Shown: one piece after another, positions 24,189-36,375 of the stretch
How the letters are laid out: every line of letters begins with the position of its first letter
How positions within the stretch are numbered: position 1 is the stretch's first letter
NCBI GenBank assembly: GCA_033060915.1
Contig: CM065394.1
Coordinates: 20,415,501-20,479,500, forward strand
Direction: 5' to 3'
DNA: 64,000 nucleotides
Source: Euryodendron excelsum
Lineage: Eukaryota > Streptophyta > Magnoliopsida > Ericales > Pentaphylacaceae
Translations under genes and position numbers: made by a program
Notes under the pieces: generated by a model
The model's input: the letters and a program-made list of their open reading frames with translations, nothing else
Database searches by the model: none
What the model was told of the DNA's origin: nothing

Positions 24189-25211
24189 ATACTTGACAAT
24201 GTGTTTGAAAAATAAACGAGCTGTCTCCTCTGCCGGGCAATACTTTGGTGCTGGGATGAATGTGGCATATTTGGAGAACCGGTCTACTATCACCAGAATA
24301 GAGCTAAGATCTCCAACCTTCGGCAAATTGCTGATGAAATCAAGTGAGACACTTTCCCAAGGCCTCCTTGGAGTGGGAAGTAGCTCTAACAACCCAGTTG
24401 TCTTGGCTTGCTCCGTCTTGTCTTGCTGGCAGGTGAGACAAGTCTTCGTATAATCCATCACATCATCTTTCATATGGGGCCAATAGTAGCCCTGTTTCAA
24501 TAGTGCCAACGTTCGCTGCCACCCTGGGTGGCCAGCCCATAAGGTGTCATGACACTCCCGTAGGAGTGCCCTTCGTAGGTCACTAGCTTTGGGTACATAA
24601 ACCTGATTTCCTTTGGCCATAAGCAAGTCATCCTCAACCCAAAACTGGCGTGTCTTCCCTTCTTTGGCTAGCTGCACAATGGTTTGGGCCATGGGATCTT
24701 TCAACAAGTTCTCCTTGATCCGTTCCCGTATGCTTGTGGCGACCTTACTAGCCGTGAGGTTCGCCACCAACTTGATAGCAGCAAGCTCAACCCTGCGACT
24801 CAGTGCGTCTGCCACCCGATTGGTACAGCCCGCCTTGTACTCTAGGTTGAAGTCAAACTCAACAAGATGCTCCTGCCAACGAGCCTGTTTTGGGGTTAAT
24901 TTGGGCTGAGTTAAGAAGTGGCTAACGGCCACGTTGTCAGTCTTCACTATAAACTTGGACCCCAGCAAGTAGTGCCTCCACACCCGAAGGCAATGTACTA
25001 CCGCAAGCAATTCCTTCTCTTGGGTGGTGTATCTCTTCTCGGCGTCGCTCAACTTGTGACTTTCATAAGCAACTGGATGGCCCTCTTGAAGTAGCACTCC
25101 ACCAAGGGCAAAATCTGAAGCATCAGTTTGCACTTCAAAGGGCTTCGAGACATCTGGTAAGGCCAGGACTGGATCACTCATCACGGTCTCCTTCAGGTTT
25201 GCAAAGGCTCC
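24189..25211 (-). pseudogene. Chromovirus RNase H and integrase N-terminal half
   Basis: RNase H is shown by FEVQTDASDFALGGVL and RYTTQEKELLAVVHCL, then IVKTDN and VADALSRR, covering the acidic active-site positions. The integrase zinc-binding region (HPGWQRTLALLKQGYYW, then CLTCQQDK) and the first catalytic Asp (SVSLDFISNLP) follow. The second (SDRDSRF) lies just past the stop at 24186-24188. The preceding stop at 25212-25214 (TAG where CAG would be expected) separates it from RT. Confidence 0.92.
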
Positions 25212-26156
25212 CTAGCATTCCCTCGACCAATCCCAGGCTTTGTCTTTCTTCAACAAGTCAGTCAAAGGGGCGGCTCTTCTTGAATACCCTTCAACGAACC
25301 GCCGATAGTAATTGGCTAGCCCTAAAAAAGAGCGTAGCTTTGACACATTAGTTGGGGCCTTCCATTCCTGAATTGCTTTTACTTTGTCCATGTCCATCCG
25401 AATATGTCCCTGCTCGATGATGTGCCCAAGAAACTTTATGCGCTCCTGTGCAAAGGAGCACTTCTCTTCCTTGACATAGAGGTGATTCTCCTGTAGCTTC
25501 CTGAACACCATCCTCAAGTACTCCACATGCTTCTCGAGGCTAGAGCTGTACACCACTATGTCATCTAGATAGACCACCACAAACTTGTCCAGGTAGTCAT
25601 GAAACACCTGGTTCATCAACGTGCAAAAGGTGGCTGGGGCATTAGTTAAGCCAAAAGGCATCACCAAGAACTCAAATGCCCCATATTGTGTCACGTAAGT
25701 GGTCTTTGGTTCATCCCCATCTGCTATGCACACTTGATAATAGCCCGACCGCAAATCGAGCTTGGTGAAGAACTTGGCATTGCACAATTGATCAAAGAGA
25801 TCTGCAATCAGTGGGATGGGATACTTGTTCTTCACCGTCACCTTGTTGAGAGCCCGATAGTCTACACACAGCCGTAGAATCCCATCATGCTTCTTTTGGA
25901 ACAGGACAGGGGCTCCAAATGGTGCTTTAGAAGGGCGAATGAAGCCCGCTTCGATCAACTCGTCCAATTGTTTCCTTAGCTCTGCGAGCTCAGGAGGGGT
26001 CATTCTATACGGCCCACGAGCAGGAGGCTTTACCCCTAGCAACAACTCAATCTCATGATCCACCGAGCGCCGTGGAGGTAGAGTTTTGGGCAGTTCTTTG
26101 GGCATCACATCCAAAAATTCACGTAGAACCCTTTTGATAGCTACTGGCACAGGTCC
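25212..26156 (-). pseudogene. Chromovirus reverse transcriptase segment
   Basis: The reverse transcriptase domain copies the element's RNA. Visible motifs in order are [46 protein letters not shown], the catalytic YLDD in [25 protein letters not shown], and [19 protein letters not shown]. All are intact in this 312-codon open stretch. It is bounded by in-frame stops at 26157-26159 and 25212-25214 and keeps the same frame as its neighbours. Confidence 0.95.
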
Positions 26157-26159
26157 TTA

Positions 26160-26711
26160 TTTCATCTCCTCATTCACCGACAAAGCTGCCACAAATGTTG
26201 GTTCACCGTGCTCCACCCCCTTCTTAAGTTGCATTGCCGAGAGGAACTTGTCTTTAGAGGATTGAGCCACGGTGGGAACAAGGCAAGGGTCCTCCCCCAT
26301 TAAGCACAGTGAGCTAGCAAAGGGCATTGTAATGGCCTTGGTGTCCCGCAGAAATTCCATGCCCAAAATCACTTGGAAATCATCCATAGGAACAACGGTG
26401 AAGTTGGCATGCCCTTCCTAATTCTGTAACTTTACAGGCACTGATTTGGCTACTCCTTGGATGGGCCAAGCTACCGAGTTCACAGCCTTCATCTTGCTTG
26501 AGTCCTTGCCTAGCTTTAGGCCCAAGTGTGCTGCCTCTGTGTCTGACACGAAGTTGTGAGTGGCACCGGTGTCAATCATGGCCCTGGTCAACTTGCCATT
26601 GATGCGCACATCCACGAACATTAGGCCTTTGGGCGAGGCCTTCTTTGTCTCGGCTTGCTTCTTCAAGGCATTAAGCAAGCGCATGGCCCCCATTCGCGGC
26701 GCTCCTTCAAC
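26160..26711 (-). pseudogene. Chromovirus aspartic protease segment
   Basis: The retropepsin active-site motif is IDTGATHNFVS, with a downstream ILGMEFL flap-side motif typical of plant Ty3/gypsy proteases. The protease would cleave the Gag-Pol polyprotein. A stop at 26418-26420 lies between the active-site half and the C-terminal half. The segment starts after another stop at 26712-26714. Confidence 0.88.
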
Positions 26712-27821
26712 TTATTCTTCTTCGTCTAGTTCCTGCGCATCACCACTAGACAAAGAAGCTTATAAGGCATTTAATGCTTATCTATGGGGACACTTTGACA
26801 CCCTATGGGGACCGCTACATAAGAAGCATTTAATAAACTTGGGCTTATCTCCTGCCATGTTGGGCGCCTGGGACTTTGGTTAGAACTTGGAGGAAGAAGT
26901 TCCCTTGTCGCCTCCCCCACTTTGTCCCTTGTTTGCCTTGACAAACTTTCCACCGCCTCCACCTGACCCACTCGATGAATCCTTCTTCTTGTTCGAGGAG
27001 GAGGACGAAGCTTCGGAGGTGTAGTCAGTCAGGCGCTCAGCCGCGGCTTGGGCGGATGCCAAATCCTGCACTCGTTGCCTTTGGAGCTCGGCACGCGCCC
27101 AAGGCTTTAGCCCTTCCAAGAAATAGAACATTTTATCTTTCTTCGACATGTCCCGGATGTCCAACATTAGCCCGGAGAATTGTTTGACATATTCCCTCAC
27201 AGTGCCCGTGTGTTTTAAATCTCTAAGCTTGCATCGAGCTATGTACTCGACATTCTTGGGGAAGAATTGGGCCTTCAATTCCCTTTTTAAGTCTTCCCAT
27301 GTGTCAATGGTGCAGCGGCCCTGTAGGATTTCTTCATGCTTTGTGCGCCACCATAATTTAGCATCACCGCTCAAATACATGGTAGCCATGGTGACCTTGG
27401 TCTCTTCCGAGTTGGCCTTGACGACCCTGAAATATTGATCCATGTCAAAGAGATAGTTCTCCAACTCTTTGGCATCCCGTGCTCCACCGTAGGCGCGGGG
27501 TTCTAGAATGCGTACCTTTACCGTGTCAAAGATTGAGGTGTGAGGGGTCGAGTTACTGACTACCCGCATTAGCAAGTTTAGCTTGGTGTTGATCTCATCC
27601 AACTCGCCTCTCAACTCTTTCACCTCATCTCGAAGCTCTTCCATGTCAGCGAGCCCGCCAATGGTGGCACTAGCTCGTGGCGTATCAGCTGTCGTGCTTA
27701 CTTCCACTAGGTTTAGGCGATCACCGAATTGGGCCAAGCTTTCCGCCGTCTCACGTCTTAGCCTTTCTATTTCCACCTCTATCTCGTCGAGGCGATCTTG
27801 TGCTGAGTTCTTTGGAGGCAT
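26712..27821 (-). pseudogene. Chromovirus Gag with zinc knuckle
   Basis: The start is taken as the ATG at 27819-27821 (MPPKNSAQ), 44 bp downstream of the LTR edge. The 14 codons upstream overlap the PBS and are not expected in the protein. The retrotransposon gag core includes ILEPRAYGGARDAKELENYL, DAKLWWRTKHEE, and LKAQFFPKNVEYIA. A Ser/Gly-rich linker precedes a zinc knuckle (C-X2-C-X3-H-X4-C) at 26790-26828. In-frame TAA stops at 26880-26882, 26778-26780, 26760-26762 and 26712-26714 split the C-terminal part. Only the first about 313 residues form one open frame. Confidence 0.92.
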
Positions 27822-27851
27822 GGTTCCCGGATCCTTCAAGCAACCACTGTG

Positions 27852-27862
27852 CTCTGATACCA
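27852..27862 (-). other. Primer binding site (tRNA-iMet type)
   Basis: The minus strand reads TGGTATCAGAG, complementary to the 3' end of plant initiator methionine tRNA. It lies two bases inside the 5' LTR. It fixes orientation and the 5' end of the internal region. Confidence 0.93.
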
Positions 27863-27864
27863 AA

Positions 27865-28534
27865 TGTCACGGTCCGACACTTTCAAGTGGATTAGGCCGT
27901 GTGGCACTTGTCGTGGGCAGCACCAGACAAGTCAGCCAAATGGGCACCTCGCAAATGAAAGCCAACACACACACCCAAAGGTGCACAAGTAAGCGATTTG
28001 GAAGCAACAAGCTAAGAACGTTTAAAGCAATAACGAAGGCAATGGGCACACAATTTGCAAACAATAAGATCACTTTTATTGCATATACAAAGCAATTCCA
28101 GACTACAATTAGGTGGGGAGTTTAGTTTGTCAACAACCAACAACTAGGGACTTGGACTCACCTTACTATCCTCCCCTATATATACTTTTTAAGCCATTTC
28201 TAAACTGATACGAGCAAACATTACACCCCCTTGAGGAGTCATAATGGGTCTACAAAAATATTTATAAGGAATTTGACAAAACCCTTTTACATACATTTAT
28301 ATATGACCCTAAACTAATTTTCTAGCCATTCGGAAAAATTACAACACCTCTCCTCGATAGGGATAGGACACTACTAACTTGGATGCCGCACACCTTGACA
28401 TGGGAAAATCTACGCGTACATCTGACTCCAAACTTACATTTCTACACTCTATACAATATGTACAGACATGGCAAAGTTGACACGAGGCTGGAAAATGAGG
28501 GCATGGGCCCGGCCTTGAAGGGCAGCTCGTGACA
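27865..28534 (-). repeat. Chromovirus 5' LTR
   Basis: It is 670 bp and collinear with 22587-23256. A TATA-like element (TATATATAGGGG on the minus strand, near 28172-28184) could drive transcription of the element. The terminal inverted repeat is intact here at both ends. Confidence 0.95.
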
Positions 28535-28539
28535 CAGAG

Positions 28540-29919
28540 CAAGCCCTCTCAGTTTCAGCCAAAAATGTCACTGTTTGGGCTGGACTAGCAATCAATGTCA
28601 AAGAATAGTTAGCTCTTCTCAACAAATTCTTCTTGTAATTTTGAAACTATTGGGGTCGTTTAGGTGCATCCTGTTTTTATCAAAATGTTCCATCTCGGCC
28701 ATACTTTAACTAAAACCAATTTGTGCTATTGCATTAAACGGGAATTCTTATAAAAAAAAAATTTGAATTCTTTTATCATACCTTTGATTAGTAGAAAATT
28801 TTAGAGCCTTTACCCAAATATTCCAGGTTCTCCAAGTCAGCTGGACTTTCCATTAGTGTACATGTTGGGTTGAGTTTCTGTTAAATAACATAGGCCCTGA
28901 CTGATAATATATAATTGTATAATAATAATAACCATATTTTGAATATTCACACCTCTTTGAGAAGCATCTTGCTTTTTTTAAAAATAAATTCCAGGTGGAA
29001 TCATGAGACTTAACAAAATTATATCTACTCTCAAAGATCTCCTTTGGATCAGCTTGACAGTTTTAACTTGCTTTTGTTATTTTGTTTTTGTTAGGTTTTT
29101 AGTTTTGAATTGTAGTATTAAAAAAAGAAAGAAAAGTCAAAAGTCTAAAATAAAAAAATCATAAAAGCTAAAATTTTGAATTTTAGTTGAAAACCCAGTA
29201 AAAATGAAAACAGCTACTTAAAAAAGGCCAGTAAAAAAGCTGATTGAAATGAAATCGTGCACGCTTTGCAATACTTGTATTTTGGAAGTAAAATAACAAT
29301 TAGGGAAGTCTCTTCTTGTTTAAAAAATAATTTTTTTGTGGTGTGGAACAATGCTCATATTTTTGTCATCCAAATTGTCAACTCCTCACTAACATAGACC
29401 AAATTTTGGATCCATATAGAGACATGCTTATAAAGTGAGCATTCCTCAAAGTTTTAATACAATAAAAGTGCATTGTACTAGAAATTAATAACTTCTATTG
29501 TTTAGCTTATATTATGCTTTTATGAGATTGACAATGTTTATTCTTTATTCTATGAGTTTAATTTTGATGCACTCGCAATGTAAAATTTGTTTACACAAGT
29601 GAGGACCAAATGCATTAGTTGTCTTTTAGAGTTTAAGTACAACATACAAAAAGCAATATTGATAGACATTTGTCACATTTTGATATCCTTTTGTATAAAT
29701 AAATTTTACAGTATCAATGCATCAAAATTAAACTCTTTTATTAATCTCATTGTTGATCTAAGTCGTGAAATGGCCATTGGTTCAATTTGCCAGTGGTTCT
29801 AAAAATTGATGAGTACTATAATTCTTTTAGCAAGCTGCCTTGAGCAGATACGAAAATAATTGCCTTGCTTTTGAAAGCTAAAATTGGTTCCATTTTTGTC
29901 TGCAAAGAAAGTAATACTA
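28540..29919. other. Intergenic sequence
   Basis: No supported gene. The pre-insertion site of the chromovirus can be read by joining 22586 to 28540. Sequence on either side is mildly less AT-rich than average, and a minus-strand open stretch of about 68 codons spans the joined site, but it shows no recognisable domain. Confidence 0.5.
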
Positions 29920-30218
29920 ATGTTATGTTTGGATCGATCTTGGCTTTATCAAGTGAAATAAAAATGAAAAGTAAAGAAAATTACTTGTTCATATTCATTT
30001 TCATGGGTAATCAAATGGAAGAATGAATTTTTTTTCTGACAAATACTTACCCATTTCTTTTCATTTTTTTAGCCCAGCCTGAATAAAAAGAACTTAGTTT
30101 CTTTTATTTCATTTTCTTCATGTCTTATCCCTTTATTTTTTCATTTTCTCCACAAAGCCAAGTTTTTTTTAGGGTTAATTATACTTTGCACCCTTATACA
30201 CTACTATAAAAATAGGTA

Positions 30219-30440
30219 TTTGCGACGGACTTTTTTTGCGACGGCTCCATGCCGTCGCAAATACCGTCATTTGCGACAGCAATTTTCCCGTCGCAAAAAG
30301 TTTTTATTGTTGATAACACATTTGCGACGGCAGCCATTCCCGTCACAAAAGATAACTCAAAATCACGTCGTTTTGATAGTCAAATGCGTCCCCCTTTTAT
30401 GCGATGGCACATACGCAACGGGTAGCACGCCGTCACAAAA
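30219..30440. repeat. CACTA subterminal repeats, left
   Basis: Several copies of TTTGCGACGG and its complement occur, some as facing pairs, for example GCGACGGCTCCATGCCGTCGC. They are the likely binding sites for the CACTA transposase. Matching sites lie at the right end. Confidence 0.8.
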
Positions 30441-32596
30441 GTTGTTATTGAAACGGCGTTGTTTTGGGTGTAAACGACATAGTTTCAATTCCCAAATTGA
30501 TTTTCTCTTTTCTCCATTCTTTTTCATCTAAGGCTTTGGACTTCCTCACTGACCATCTCTCAGGCTTCAGACTTCCTCTTCAGCCCTAACCTTAGGTAAG
30601 CTTTGATCTTCCTCTCTTCTTCTCTCTCTCACCGTGTGGTTTTCTCTCTTACCAATTAGTTCTCCAGACCTCATTGTAGCACCAATTGGAATCCCTCACC
30701 GACCGGAATCTGTCACCGACGACCAGGTTTGTTTTGTCTCTCTAACTCTATCTTTCTCTCACTCTCTGCTTTTGCCCTCTTTCTCTCTCACTCTCTTTGG
30801 TTCTCTCTCTCACCGCGTGGTTCTTAAATGTCAAAAACTAGTTTCTACTACAATGATCTTCATCAGATCCAAACCCATTGATTGATATTCTAGATCTATT
30901 TTTGACAGACTTATTGCTCTATTCAATCGAATAGAAAATTTTAGTTTCAATTGATTCTTTGATTAGTGGTTTCAATTCAAATCAAAGTCTAATCTCTTCG
31001 TCTCTGTAGCAAATGTTGGTTTTAATTTATATAGCTACTTATGTGAATTTTAAGCTATGACTCCTTATCTCACCTGTTAATTGTTCGATAAAATGCCTTA
31101 ACGAAACAACCTTCAATTTCTTCTTGTATTGTTGGAGCTTTGAGTGGTTAATCTAAGTTACTTTGAACCGAAAATCACATAGTGTTGGTTATGTGTTATG
31201 GGTCCTTAATTTGAGTCTATTGGATGATACAATTGTAGGTGTTTGATGAAAATTAGAGTGTTGGGCTTGCAGTAAATGGGCAACTAGCAATTGGTGGCGT
31301 TATATTGCTAGAACTTTTTTCCATATGTATCTTTTCAAGTTAGTAATTAAACACTGAAAAATATTGCATCCGCATTCATTACACTTAAAAATGATTTACA
31401 TTAAAAATATTTTACATAAAATCGAACGGATCCTTGATTCATAAAATTTTTAAAAAAAGAAAGAAAGAAAGAAGATATGACCGTGTTTTCCACTAATAAC
31501 AAGTGGGTTTTGCTTAGTCAAAGCCACATTATGCTTTGGAATATAGTTCTACCAAGAATTTAATTCTATAATTTTTAATTTAAAAATCTTCCAACTAATA
31601 TAGGTTCTTATTAATTAGTCTTACCTTTGGTGGAAATCAATGGCTTTTGATTTCTTTTTCAGTGATTTTTCATTAACTGCATATTTGGAACTATTGTATA
31701 TGTATGATGGACAATGTAGCATAATTGTCATTGTGACCACTAGTGCTTAATCAAAGCAATATTTCAGTTTTTAGAAGCCCCATTCCTTGAGAGGACCAAC
31801 TGTATCTCATTTAAACCCAACTGTATCTCATTTAAGTGATTGCCATGTAATAGGAGGATTGTGATGGGGTGCTATATATGGAATTTCTGCATTAAGCTAG
31901 TGGTGGTGGTTAGAGACTGACCTAATCTTGCATATGCCTGTAAAGGAAGCCAACTGAGTGGTCCAATGGGTTGTTTAAACTTGGCTTAAAAATTTAACAA
32001 GTCCCAAAATAGTTCAAGCTTAGTTTGTTTATTTATGAGCCGGTCTCCAACGAGCTTCAACTGAGCCAAAAAAGGGCTAACCACGAGTAACTTAGTTTTT
32101 AATACAATTTTAGAGTGCATATAAGCTTATTGTACTAAGTTTAAGCCAAGCATAGAAAATTAACGAGTTTTAAAAATGTGTTCGAGGTCCATTTATCTAC
32201 ATTACTAGTCAACTTTCGATTTCATTTTCCCGTCTTCATCCCATCTTCATCACCCCCTTCATCAATTTTGGTAAAGGGTAAGTAGAAAATTGCTTCAATT
32301 TCATTTTTCCCTCCCTCTCTCAAAATTTTGGTTTTCTGTTGTTTGGAATTTAATGGCCATTCTATCACATAATGTAGTTTCCATGGGGAAAAGAGAGTAT
32401 CAAACTTGGGACAAGGGGGGCTTCTCTTTGTAATGGTTTCTGAATGTCATGTGAATTTCCTGATAGTTTGTTATTCTGTTCTCTATAGTCCTGATATTTA
32501 GATTAACCAATAGTTTTTTTTTTATTTATGTTGCCGGGTTTCGTTTATGTTTCTATTCAAAGAATGTTTTTTATTTGTTTGTAGAGAGAATTTGCA

Positions 32597-33516
32597 ATGA
32601 AGAAGAACCATGGTGAACTGAACAATACCAATCTTAGATGTTTAGAAACTTCTAGTGCTGCTAGTGGTACTGTCATGTCATCTTCGTGCGTTAACCATGA
32701 GGTCTCAGGTTTGATCATGCTTACTTGAATTAAAAAATGAAATATAGATGGAAGGAACAAATCATGAAACAAGCTTCTAGTTGTCAATAAGCTCTTCCAT
32801 TCAGGGTTACATCAGCCTCATAATTTATTGGTTAACCAGCATGATTCTGGTGGCATTGCAGTATGGAGGGGCATGGAAATGGAATTCACTCGAGTTAGTC
32901 ACATGAAATTAATATTCAAGGATCTTTAGAGGGTAATCTGAAGTCAACAGCTTTCTGTGAAAAAGAATATTCTTTTTCTGAAAGCCCTGGTGCTTGGATA
33001 TTCCCAGATCACGCAAGGCGCTTATGTATAACAACTGGAGGTATCTAGATTTGGAATTAGTTGGAGGTTGTGCAATTCAGGAAAGGAGAGATAGAGGAAA
33101 GAAGAGTTTTTCACTACCGAAAAATGTGAAAAAGGTATCTCAATTTGCCTCTTGGCCTTTTGGTTTATCATAATCATCATGAATTCTAAGGATGGTTGGT
33201 ATTTTGAATGCCTTAGCCTTTCAATGACCCAACTGGGTAGGCTAATGTTATGACATTGATTGGTTACGATAGAGAAATATAGTTATCATTCATCTTTCAA
33301 AATATATCTGGCATGGTGGAGATGAACCATTTTTTTGTTTTGGTATTGGATTGATAATCAGATTAATCATTGCGTTAACATAATTACTTTTAGCGTAGTA
33401 CGCAGTTTGGAGCTTACAATGAGGCGAGGAACAGTGACAAGACTTCTCACGAGCGGAGGAAATCAAGGCTTGACAGTTCTTCTGAAGTTGAAACTTCTGC
33501 TGGACTAGTTGGATAG
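32597..33516 (+). pseudogene. Decayed multi-exon sequence inside the CACTA element
   Basis: Product not recognised. Splice-compatible blocks run 32597-32708 (from ATG; donor CTCAG|GTTTGA), 32805 to about 33040 (acceptor TTCCATTCAG; phase agrees with the first block), 33081-33134 (acceptor AATTCAG, donor AAAAAG|GTATCT) and about 33406-33516 (ending TAG). The second block is open except for an apparent one-base deletion near 32908. The last encodes a charged stretch (TSHERRKSRLDSSSEVETSA). It may be a captured host gene fragment or the remnant of a TNPA-like CACTA gene, which is short-exoned and poorly conserved. Part of the first block resembles a SINE, which weakens the exon reading there. 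Confidence 0.35.
32656..32725 (+). mobile_element. SINE-like fragment within CACTA
   Basis: The stretch around CATGAGGTCTCAGGTTTGAT closely resembles the tRNA-derived B-box region of the SINE at 44757-44971 (CATGAGGTCTCAAATTTGAT). The upstream CTAGTGGTACTGTC resembles its A-box side. It is only a partial match and lacks clear ends. Confidence 0.35.
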
Positions 33517-34501
33517 GTTGTATTATCTACTTTTATAATTGCATTCCTCAGATTTAGCTTCATTTCAATGTTGTGGGTGATAATTGTTTAGACTAACAAG
33601 TTGGATAAGTTCATATTTTTACATCAATAGTGGAAAAGCTATATCGTTCATAATCAATCTTCGGTTTTACACTAAAATAAATCAGCCAAGGCAAACAATA
33701 TATATATAATTCCAAAAGCTTGTGTTTATTCCTATTCTTGACATTTCTTTGTTTATTGGGTAACATAATTTAAATAAATAAAGAACCGTAGAGCATTAGA
33801 AATATTACTGCACAAGCCTTCAATCTTCCATGGCTTGGTCCGACATGGATTAAGGGAGTTGAGTTTATTTTTATTCTTCCCAAGCATTGGATAAGGCTTA
33901 TTCTTCATGCTCTTTTTGGTAATTAAGACGATATATATATATATATATTAAAAAAAAGATGAGGAGAATATAGAGTAATGAATTAAAGAGAAAGGGTAAA
34001 TATGGCAGTGGGGCTAAAGTAGGATGACTTGAAACTTGGGAAAAATAAAATGTTATTTATGGTCTGTTAAACATTATTATTTCTCCTTTCTCCTTTCTTT
34101 TTTTAACTAGTAATTTGTATAGTATACTGATCTTGAAGAGAGTAACAACAAAATAGGGATGGGGAGGAGGATACCTGAAACTACAAATGATGTGTGGCTG
34201 GAACAGAAAAAAATTAGTTTTATGCACTATATATATGAGTAATGTGAATCCTTTTATGTGTCATTTTTTTTCTCTGATGCGTTATTCAGGTGATTGACAA
34301 CTAGAGTAGTACAGATCATGAAATTTAGTAAATAGACTTGAAGAACTCTTCTTTTGTTCTTTTTAACAATTTCTGTCAAGATTTGCAAATGCAATCAATT
34401 AAAACTTTAAAGTTTGTTCTCATACTTGTGGCAGCAATTGGGAATCACTCTTAGAAATTGATGAGCTACGTGTGGCTGTTAAGGCTTCTTGACTTTATAA
34501 A

Positions 34502-35520
34502 AACATTATTTTCCGAGCCATTTTTGTACTAAAATGCCAGAACGGCCTCGGAAGTCCATCAAACTTGACACGTAGGAAGGTTTAAATACGAGTGACACGT
34601 GGGAACAAACAGCACGGTCGTCGGACTCCCGAATTGAGAGTTGTCATGTTTTTTCACTTAACCTTTAAAAAAAACATTGTTTTCCGAGCCGTTTGGGTAC
34701 TAAAATACCGAAATAGCCTCAGAAGTCCGTCAAACTTGACACGTAGGAATGTTTAGGCATGAGTGACGTATGGGAACAAACAGCACGATCGCCAATCTTC
34801 CGAGTTGAAAGTTGTAACGTTTTTTCACTTAACCTTAAAAGAAAAACATTATTTTTTGAGCCATTTTTGTACTAAAATTTTAAAACGGTCTCAGGAGTCC
34901 GTCAAACTCGACACGTAGGAAGATTTAGGCACGAGTGGCGTGTGGGAACAAATGGCACGATCGTCTGACTCTCGAGTTGAGAGTTGTCGCACTTTTTCAC
35001 TTAACCTTTGAAAAAACATTCATTTCCGAGCCATTTGGGTACTAAAATGCCGAAATGGCCTCGGAAGTCCATTAAACTTGACACGTAGGAAGGTTTAGGC
35101 ACGAATGACATATGGGAATAAATGGCAAGGTTGCCAGACTCCCAAGTTGAGAGTTGTGACGTTTTTTCACTTAACCTTTAAAAAAAAAATTACTTTTCTA
35201 GTTGCTTTTGTACTAAAATCCCCAAACGGTTTCGGGAGTCCGTCAAACTGGACACGTAGGAAGGTTTAGGCACGAGTAACGTGTGGGAACAAACAGCACA
35301 GTCGTCAGACTCCCGAGTTAAGAGTTGTCACGTTTTTTCACTTAGCCTTTAAAAAAATTATTGTTTTTCAAGCCATTTGGGTACTAAAATGTTGATATGG
35401 CCTTGGAAGTCCGTCAAGCTTGATACGTAGGAAGGTTTACGCATAAGTGACATGTGGGAATAAATGGTATGGTCGCCGGACTCTTGGGGTGAGAGTTGTT
35501 ACGTTTTCACTTAACTTTAT
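34502..35520. repeat. Tandem array of six ~170-bp units in CACTA, alternating two types
   Basis: Units begin near 34502, 34674, 34846, 35018, 35189 and 35358. Each contains a GTACTAAAAT word, a GTCCGTCAAAC-like word, GACACGTAGGAAGGTTTA, a GTGGGAACAAA-like word and a TTTTTTCACTTAAC end. Units 1, 3 and 5 have TTTTTGTAC or TTTTGTAC; units 2, 4 and 6 have TTTGGGTAC. The array is thus three dimers of about 343 bp, a higher-order repeat. Confidence 0.85.
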
Positions 35521-35999
35521 GTGAAAAATAATGTCTTCCATGCTTTTTGAATACTTGAATCCCAAATCTTTCTTTCAGTAAGCCTATTTACTAATATGCA
35601 TATTTATTCATTCTCTATAATATGTTCATTATTTTATCTAATATTTATTTTTTTTTTTCCAGATTATTTGCAAAGAATAGATCGATCTATCGAGTTTATA
35701 TGTCAGCATATTTTGCAATAGAGTTAAAACTCACTTTTGGTCCATGGATTATGGCTTTGTAATGTTATTTTGAGAGGCATTATATATATATATATATATA
35801 TTTATTTTATGAATTTTAATGTGAGACAATGTTTAAAATGTGTTAGTTTACGTTGTCACGCATATTTATAAATATTTGGATTTGAATGAATGCTTTAATT
35901 TTGTCATTCCTATAATGTTAATTGTACATTTTATCAGGTTGAAAAAAGCTACAAAAGTATTCACCAATTCAATGTAGGTTTTTTTTGTTTGAAAAGTAT

Positions 36000-36375
36000 T
36001 AGCGACGGCATAATCGTCGGTAAAAGTGCCTTTCTATATGCTGTAAATGTGTTGGCCTTTTGCGACGGTTGCATGCGGTCGCTAAAGCTATCAATTGTGA
36101 CGGGTTCAGGCTGTCGCTAATAATGGTAGTGCATGATTATTTGCTAATAGTTTATTAGTGTCGGCCTTGCAACGGTCGCAAATAATATTTACTTGGGCGA
36201 CAAGTATTTACGACGGGTTTTTGTCGTCGCTAAAGGTGACCCATGCCGGCCGTCGCAAATAATATTTGCGACGCTCATAGATTCGTCGCCGGAAATGCCG
36301 TCGCACAGCTAATGCAAATGAGTATTTGCGACGGCAAAATAAGCTTTTACGATTGCATTCTGCCGTAGCAAATAC
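36000..36375. repeat. CACTA subterminal repeats, right
   Basis: Multiple GCGACGG/CCGTCGC words in both orientations mirror those at the left end. Some facing pairs could form hairpins. They run up to the terminal inverted repeat. Confidence 0.8.

Larger units (their letters stand above)
22587..28534 (-). mobile_element. Ty3/gypsy chromovirus LTR retrotransposon, complete but inactive
   Basis: This 5,948-bp element is on the minus strand. Two LTRs of equal length (670 bp) end in the inverted repeat TGTCACG/CGTGACA (one end mutated). They are flanked by a perfect 5-bp TSD CAGAG (22582-22586 and 28535-28539). A tRNA-iMet-type PBS and a polypurine tract sit at the expected places. A single gag-pol frame runs Gag-CCHC-PR-RT-RNase H-integrase-chromodomain. 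The chromodomain at the C terminus defines a chromovirus; a Galadriel-like clade is my guess. I count nine in-frame stop codons and no frameshift, so it cannot encode its own proteins. Confidence 0.95.

Noticed and set aside
23251..27438. Plus-strand frames opposite the chromovirus pol and gag (for example 24091-24453, 27583-28125)
   Set aside because: They are antisense shadows of the retrotransposon genes, with no domain of their own.
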